A stretch of DNA of 50,916 nt from assembly GCF_008831285.2 (NCBI RefSeq), contig NW_022205111.1:1-50916 (forward strand), in the 5' to 3' direction. Origin of the DNA: Nymphaea colorata. Taxonomy: Eukaryota; Streptophyta; Magnoliopsida; Nymphaeales; Nymphaeaceae. Below are positions 45,297 through 50,916 of the stretch, one piece after another. The notes under the pieces were generated by a model. It was not told where the DNA came from. It saw only the letters and a program-made list of their open reading frames with translations, and made no database searches. Positions within the stretch are counted from its first letter, which is position 1. Each line of letters begins with the position of its first letter. A program made the translations under genes and the position numbers.

Positions 45297-45713
45297 TGTT
45301 AAATGGACAAGGTTACAACTAACTTCCTTGAACAAAGAACGAGACTGTTGTGACAAATGTCTTTACAGTAGCGAAGATGAAATTAATAGGGCCAACACAC
45401 AAGAAAGATAAACAGAAAAAGCATATGCAAAAATGCAAGGAAGAAGCAGAGCAATGACTTCCTTTATTGCTTGACACCTTTCTCCATTACATTGCTTATT
45501 GTAAATATACATGGAATACACAAAGGCTGGCTACCCATGTGTGGTTCACAATCTTCAAATGCAATTTGAGATAATATAAAATATCTTGTATAAAGCTAAA
45601 TTATTTGATTCATGATTCTCTACCATATGTGAATCTTCCAAAGGCTTCCAGGACCTTCATTTGGCTTTCATCTGAAGAAATTTGGATATGGTTCAATACA
45701 ATTTTGCACAACA
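45297..45713 (-). repeat. copia-5 5' LTR
   Basis: Plus strand runs TGTTAAATGG to TTGCACAACA, so the ends are TGTT...AACA. It holds TATTTACAATAAGCAATGTA on the minus strand, a typical LTR U3/R feature. About 417 bp; the outer edge is inferred from the terminal motif. Confidence 0.65.
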
Positions 45714-48418
45714 ATAATAGGTAGAGAGAATAGATTAAGGTTATGTTGGAAAGGTCTTATGTAAATAACATTAATGAGGTTAAGTATGGAGAGATGAAAG
45801 GTAACATTGTTTTCAGTAACAGCTATGTTTCAAGTAAGATTATTTCCTTGCTAAATGGGCAGAGGATAGGGCACGTGGCCTAATTGATTTCAAATCCTTT
45901 TTGTTTTTGAGTTTTTTTTTTTATAAAATTCTATTTTCCTCTTTCTCTATTCATGTATTCTTTTGGATTTCCTTTATAATGTAATTGCTATTATGCATAA
46001 AAAAGACTTGTCGAACAAAGTAATATTATAAAATCATAAAACAATTATTCCACCCCGCTTTTCTCATACAACAATATCCTTAGATTGTCATGTATGTAAA
46101 ATTGCTTTTTTCTTTTCTTTTGCAACATACACTAGTACTTCTTAACTCATTTATTTTTGTGGTATTTGATCATTTCTTGATTCACATGCATTTCCTTTAA
46201 AAAAATTTCCATGCAATAGACTTTTTCATTGTTAATTTGCTATTGAGTTGTCTGCATTTTTTATAGTCTCGTCCAATGCCAAAAGCAAGTATTAAATATA
46301 CTGACCAACCAACTTAGCTTTTGAAAGTAAAACAACAAAACTACAGTAATAATAAAATACACAATGAATAGAAAGACCCAATTTGACGAATTGATAGCAT
46401 CAAAATTAAGAAATATGGAGGAGATCAGATAATAAAATGTTGAAAAAGCAGAATGGATGTGAATATCAGTATCCCGGATCTTCCTTTCCTCTGAAGGATA
46501 TTCATGTGCTTCAATGTAGACCTTGGAAGGAGGTCATTGGTTTTCTTCATAGGCCCAACCCTCTCAACTCTTTGGATGAGTGGTTGATATTGCCAGTATT
46601 CCATCTCATGGAATATGGCATTGAATGTGTAGTGTTGTTTTTCCTTTTTCTTGTACATATTCTCCATTCGTTTTAGTTTTTAGTAATAAAGGCCATGGAG
46701 AGCTCTCCCCCAGCAGTGATTGCTTTAGATAGCATCACAAGAAATATGGAGTAAAAGTGAATCAATGTGCACTACGTCGGTGTTCATGATTTTTTCTTAT
46801 ATTTAAATAATGGTCATCGCTTTCAAAAGGTAAACATTGAAAGGATCATTAGAGTAGAAAAGAAAATTAGTAAATATGTATCTTCAAGGTTTAATGTCTG
46901 ACTACATAGTTTTTATACCACCATTTTTAGTCAAAATGAATTTCAAATGCTTTCTTTTTTTTTTTGCTTCTTATTTTTTTCCCGTCAACTTAATTAACTT
47001 CTGTTGACATTAGATGACTACAAACATTGAGTTTGTTTCAACATATAGAGACAAAAATGATTGTAGCTAGAATCATATTCTTTCTTGTTATTCTATTTTT
47101 AAACCCTGCAAAAATCATATGACTTGCTATAAACTTATGACTAACTTATTTTTATATATTCTAATGTAGTGATTTTATACTAAGAGAGAAATTTATAAAA
47201 AAATCATTCATTCTATTTTTTTAAAATAGAAACAACTGTAGGAAATTAAAGGAGAAAAAAAAAGCTATTCTTAATTAAAAGTATGTACATTTTCATTACT
47301 TTTGTTTTTCTTCAATTTGTCTGCAATAAATAAAGGTGTGTCCCTTCCTAAAATAAAAGTCTAGTAATGCTAGATTAAAAGTACAAACTTATCATTGTTT
47401 CTAAACATATTATTTTATTATCCTGGCAACAACGTTAAAAATAGCTTTTCCTAAACCCATGCCAGTTTACTAATTTGGGCTCTACAAGTATGCATTTCTA
47501 TGAGATAAAGAGCATGGAAACGTTTACTGGAAAAAGATTTCTTTTTCATTCCTTTACAAATGGAGTCTTATTCATTTCATTCCAACATTAATGAATTTCC
47601 AACAAAATAAACTCATACAAATTTGTTGTTTTACAAGAACGTTCCTGTCTTTTGTGGCTTAGCTAAATTCTCTTTTGCTCAAAGGAAAGAAAGACATTTC
47701 ACTCGCACTTAAACTGTTTGAGCGTGGATAACTTTGTTTCCTTTTAAGGGTCCATTTTAGTACCGTGAATTAAGTACTTGGGCTTAAAACTGCTGCGTAT
47801 TTAGGACCGGTATTTTCTTTGGTGGAATTTTTGTTTTACCTTTCATTTACCTATTTGTTTGCCTTTATAGGACTTTTCTTAAGGGTATTGAGAAGTTAAC
47901 AGGCAATTTTTATTTTTGTAGCGTTAAAGTTTTGAGTTTGACTTGTGTGTGCTGCTTGGTGCATGCAACAAGCATACGCCAAAACAAAATTGAAATTATT
48001 GAAAACAAAATGTCATTTGAAGTGTTTCACTTTTTTCAATTTCTTCTTTTGTCTTTACAAAAAATTCATTTTTTTGTCAAGAGCATTTTGTCATTAACTA
48101 TACTGGTGGTGCACAAAATTTTCGTGCACAGTAAGGCGTATAATCAGGTTTGTAAAGTTTCCCGTGTTCAAGTGGAATTTTAACACTGGAACTAAAGTTT
48201 AATCATGCCTCTAAAACTCCAAGCACTAAAGTTTCATAATTGTCTACGGGAACATTGCACCGAATTTGAACTAAACTTCCACCTCTTCAGTAAAATTTAG
48301 TATATGCAAATGGGCCCAAGGGTGAGTCGGTGGAGGTTATATGAGTCTCTTGCACAAGGAGGTCTTTTCATTGTTGGTGTAAATCAAAGCATTGCAATTT
48401 TCAGCGCTCTTCTCTATT
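45714..48418. other. AT-rich stretch without recognised genes
   Basis: About 2.7 kb, strongly AT-rich with many homopolymer runs. Two overlapping frames of about 80 codons on opposite strands at 46425-46676 have no recognisable domain. The last few hundred bases lie upstream of LecRK-2 and could hold its promoter; TTATATGAG at about 48336 is a weak TATA candidate. Confidence 0.4.
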
Positions 48419-48603
48419 ATGGTTATTCAGCTGTCAAGTTTTCCCAGTTCTTCCTTGCCGTTCCATCTGCAGATCACCTGCAACTAATACACCCAACAGC
48501 ACCTTTCGCTGCAATGGCTTCCACTGGTAGACTTGAGCTTATCTGGCTCTTTAACCATTACCAGCATGGGGGCCCTTTCCCTGACCAACGGCCACCAAGA
48601 TAC
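48419..48603 (+). pseudogene. L-type lectin receptor kinase pseudogene, N-terminus only (LecRK-2)
   Basis: The ATG at 48419 aligns with the LecRK-1 start: CGCT(C)TTCTC...ATGG, then TTCTTCCTT, TCTGCAGATC, CAACAGC and CAATGGCTTCCA are shared in order. In shifted frames it reads NSTFRCNGFHW, then LSGSLTITSMGALSLTNGHQDTEE, matching the first strands of the legume-lectin domain (NGF...L.G.A.I...G.L.LTN). About 60 codons remain, with frameshifts and stops. The sequence is cut at 48603 by the copia-6 LTR. Normally this would start a membrane receptor kinase. Confidence 0.78.
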
Positions 48604-48883
48604 TGAAGAAATAGACAAAGAGAGTGACACTCAAGGACTCAGCAAGACCAAGAGTGACTCTTCTTCATTTATCTTTTCTTCTGTAGTTTACAATGACGAG
48701 AGATACAGCCATAAAGAGGAAGGAGAAGAAACAACCTCAAAAATATGTAAGAGAGAAAAACAAAAGGTTATCTCTCCATGAACAAAAAGAAATACAAATA
48801 GAGTAACCAAATTGGCAATATCTCAATACAAAGAAAGAAGGATAACATCGTTGAAGAGCTCTCCAATCATAGCTTGTTTAACA
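48604..48883 (-). repeat. copia-6 3' LTR
   Basis: On the minus strand it starts TGTTAAACAAGC right after the purine tract CTTGAGGGGGAG and ends TTTCTTCA at the lectin sequence: 280 bp, TG...CA. Its start is fixed by the polypurine tract and its end by the lectin homology. Confidence 0.8.
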
Positions 48884-49400
48884 CTCCCCCTCAAGTTGAG
48901 AATCCAGGATATCCAGGATTCTCAAATGGATCATCTTGGTTAAACTATCTTGTGTGACAGCCTTAGTAAATATATCTGCATATTGATCTTCACTCTTCAC
49001 AAACGTCGTAGTTATCTCCTTGTTTGAACTTTCTCTCACATAAAATATCAATCGACTTTTGCATGTTTTGTTCTTTCAGGAAAAACCAAATTATAGCAAG
49101 TGAAGCGCAGCCTAATTGTCACAATACAAATTCATGGGCTTAATTTGTTTGAAGCCAACCTCCTTGAGTATAGATTTAAGCCAAAGAAGTTCACAAGCAA
49201 TATTAGCCATGGCTTTATATTTTGCTTCTGCAATTGATCTCGAGATGATGTTTTGCTTCTTGCTTTTCAAGAAACAAGATTGTTTACAATTGTCATGCAA
49301 AACCCAGTAGTAGACTTTCTATCAGAGTTACTCCCAAACCAATCTGCATTAGTGTAACCCTTCAAGTTTCATCTTGCTTTCAATGCCCAGTCTTCTCCTT
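48884..49400 (-). pseudogene. copia-6 RNase H remnant and polypurine tract
   Basis: Minus-strand motifs: GYTNADWFGSNSDRK, STTGFC, SKKQNIISRSIAEAKYKAMA, ACELLWLKSIL, KPMNLYCDN, then FVKSEDQYADIFTKAV and LDSQLEGEC before the purine tract. The AAL...FHERTKHIE part is frameshifted. RT and everything upstream are missing; homology fades near 49400. Confidence 0.85.
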
Positions 49401-49419
49401 GGGCCACAAGGTTCTCTAT

Positions 49420-49680
49420 TACGCTTGGGCATCGGGCCTGGGTACCCAAAAAAATCACCCCTGGTTGGCCCGACAGGACCCGATTCGGCCCAATTAATTT
49501 TTTTATTATATTTTTATTTAATAATAATATATATTTTATTATTAAAAATGTATTTTATATTCAAAAATTTGTATTTTATATTTAAAAATTATTGTTTTAT
49601 TTTAACCGGGCCTGGCCCAGGCTCGGGTTTCAGTCATTGGGCCAGCCCAGGCCCTCAGGGCAGCCCGATGCCTAGACCTA
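49420..49680. mobile_element. hAT-type MITE, 261 bp, with 8-bp target duplication
   Basis: The left end TACGCTTGGGCATCGGGC and the reverse complement of the right end TAGGTCTAGGCATCGGGC match at 14 of 18 positions. The flanking octamers TTCTCTAT (49412-49419) and TTCTATAT (49681-49688) match at 7 of 8, and 8-bp duplications are diagnostic for hAT. GGCCCG/GGGCC words cluster at both ends and an A/T-only core lies between. There is no transposase, so it is non-autonomous. Confidence 0.8.
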
Positions 49681-49699
49681 TTCTATATCAGTTGTTTGC

Positions 49700-50870
49700 A
49701 TATTCATATTCGTCCATTCCTGTAACATCTCTCCCACTTCACCGTTGGAGTTTTAACAAGAGTCCATCCCTCCTCATTCTGAACTCTTTCATTTATTTCA
49801 ACCAATGGCATCTTTCCTTTCCCAATCACGTTTGCTTCTTTGCTTCCCACCCCTTCCTTTTTACTGAAACTTCTTTCCCCCTTCCTCTTCCCTCCACTTC
49901 TCATTTTGGTGTACCCTTTTTTTACTTCCACTGCACTTCCGTATCTCTTTCTCAGAATTAAAGGCAAATCCAGGAGGTGCATCCGTTTCATTAAGAAATT
50001 TAACCCCCTCTAGAGTACAAAATGGATTAATACAGATGGTCGGGGAGAGATTACCTTTCTGTTTGCTCTTAGCAGGTATTGGGCTCTGATAGTCTACCAT
50101 GCTAGGCTTTCCACGGAGGCCTATCTTCAGTTGCTCTCTACCTATTTGTTTATCCTTCCCTTTTATGACTCTCACCTGTGATCTGCGCCCCTTTTCTGCT
50201 TCCTTCACCGACACGATTATCCACCATTCTGATATTTTCCCAAGGGTTGACAATTAATCCAGCAACCTAGCATCCATATGGGTGAAAGCTCTGCACCTGT
50301 GACAATAGGTTATTTTCAATTCATATGCAATTACTTGCTTGTAGATTTCCTTCTCCGACACCCTCATATTCACCACTGGAATCCGCTGAAAGCCCACTAG
50401 AATCTCCTCCCCTATCCTCGTAAAATTCTATCTACCCCACACTTTTGTGCATTTGTCTTCCGCTACAAAACGTCCCCCCATTCCCTTCACCCCCTTTGAA
50501 TGCATATTCAGTCCATAGATGAACAGGCAGATTCGGTAACTGAATCCATAAGAGCATGAACTGAGATTCCTTGATCTTTAGTTCTTCACCTGGTTTCCAG
50601 TGGCTCACAACCAATATTCATTTATCCACCGACTAGGCTCTCAGCGTCAACACGATACGTAGCTCATCTTTTGAATCAGCCCTAATCAAGAATCTTCCAT
50701 TCCCTACCACTGAAAATTTAGGATTCTTGATCATCGGCCAATGTTTATGAAGCAATTCGAAAACAAAATTGAAGTCCAGGCCCAGCCGGAAACACATCCA
50801 GCAGCCCTGCCACCGCAACAAATCCAAACATTTCTGGAGTTTTTCATATGCATCTTGATGAATGAATCAT
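49700..50870 (-). pseudogene. LINE-4: L1-type ORF1 with DUF4283 and zinc knuckle
   Basis: From the right on the minus strand: LLHKHWPMIKNPKFSVVGNG and RFLIRADSKDELRIVL (DUF4283 start), VVSHWKPGEELKIKES, QFMLLWIQLPNLPVHLWTEY (the W..LP.LP...W block), then VIAYELKITYCHRCRAFTHM, a CCHC knuckle whose last Cys is lost. A basic region follows, ending in EEGWTLVKTPTVKW. ORF1 proteins bind element RNA. Four frames must be combined, so it is broken; ORF2 is not seen to its left because the MITE and copia-6 adjoin. Confidence 0.82.
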
Positions 50871-50916
50871 AGGCCCCTCATCAGTTAACTCTACTTGTGC
50901 TTCAGGAATTTCATCT

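Larger units (their letters stand above)
41840..45713 (-). mobile_element. copia-5, copia element with 5' LTR only
   Basis: Minus-strand order is LTR (45297-45713), primer site, gag (start 45282), protease, GAG-preintegrase, integrase, RT, RNase H start. Homology ends near 41840 within RNase H, where LINE-3 flank begins; there is no 3' LTR. Many stops and frameshifts mark it as dead. This is a different lineage from copia-1 and copia-2, judged by its gag. Confidence 0.88.

Noticed and set aside
46425-46676. Overlapping frames of about 80 codons on both strands
   Set aside because: No motif, no promoter, and mirror-open frames are common by chance in such DNA.
49374-49961. 195-codon plus-strand open frame, among the longest in the window
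   Set aside because: It runs through copia-6 flank, the hAT MITE and the antisense of LINE-4 ORF1. No domain; composition-driven.

Overview
The window is nuclear DNA of a seed plant, almost certainly a flowering plant. Three things point there: LTR retrotransposons of both plant superfamilies, primed by initiator tRNA-Met in the copia elements; plant L1-type LINE pieces with DUF4283, reverse transcriptase and zf-RVT; and remains of L-type lectin receptor kinase (LecRK) genes. I find no intact host gene, rRNA, tRNA or CRISPR array. Nearly every long open frame is a decayed mobile-element fragment or a chance frame opposite one.

Layout, left to right. 1-500: a C/T-rich minisatellite, then a GGCCCG-rich hAT-like terminus. 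507-1560: a copia-type LTR abutting a LecRK lectin-domain pseudogene (minus strand) that still has its TATA box. 1.56-4.6 kb: AT-rich DNA with a 57-bp duplication and a dispersed repeat. 4.6-9.3 kb: copia-1 (minus) with its 5' LTR, PBS, gag, protease, integrase, RT and RNase H but no 3' LTR. 9.3-19.2 kb: no recognisable genes, but tandem duplications, a (TA)n tract and word-repeat DNA. 19.2-24.1 kb: copia-2, whose parts are circularly permuted around a 615-bp tandem LTR-like array, with its gag start inverted at one end. 24.2-25.5 kb: LINE-1 ORF2 (minus). 25.7-26.6 kb: tandem duplications and a perfect hairpin. 26.7-31.8 kb: a Ty3/gypsy pol (plus) split by a nested copia-3 (27993-31598, plus) with both LTRs. 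32.5-33.2 kb: copia-4 LTR, PBS and gag (minus). 33.4-34.3 kb: LINE-2 C-terminus (minus). 34.3-39 kb: mostly unassigned. 39.4-41.0 kb: a CACTA-like non-autonomous element. 41.4-41.7 kb: LINE-3 scrap (plus). 41.8-45.7 kb: copia-5 (minus) with 5' LTR. 48.4-48.6 kb: a second LecRK start (plus), cut by the 3' LTR of copia-6 (48604-49400, minus). 49420-49680: a small hAT-type MITE with an 8-bp target duplication. 49.7-50.87 kb: LINE-4 ORF1 (DUF4283, minus).

Nothing here works together as a pathway. The value of the window is in its rearrangements: the permuted copia-2 with stacked LTRs, the copia-in-gypsy nest that interrupts integrase at an identifiable codon region, and two related LecRK gene starts about 47 kb apart in opposite orientation, each broken by a copia LTR. 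All functional statements are homology by eye; no searches were run.
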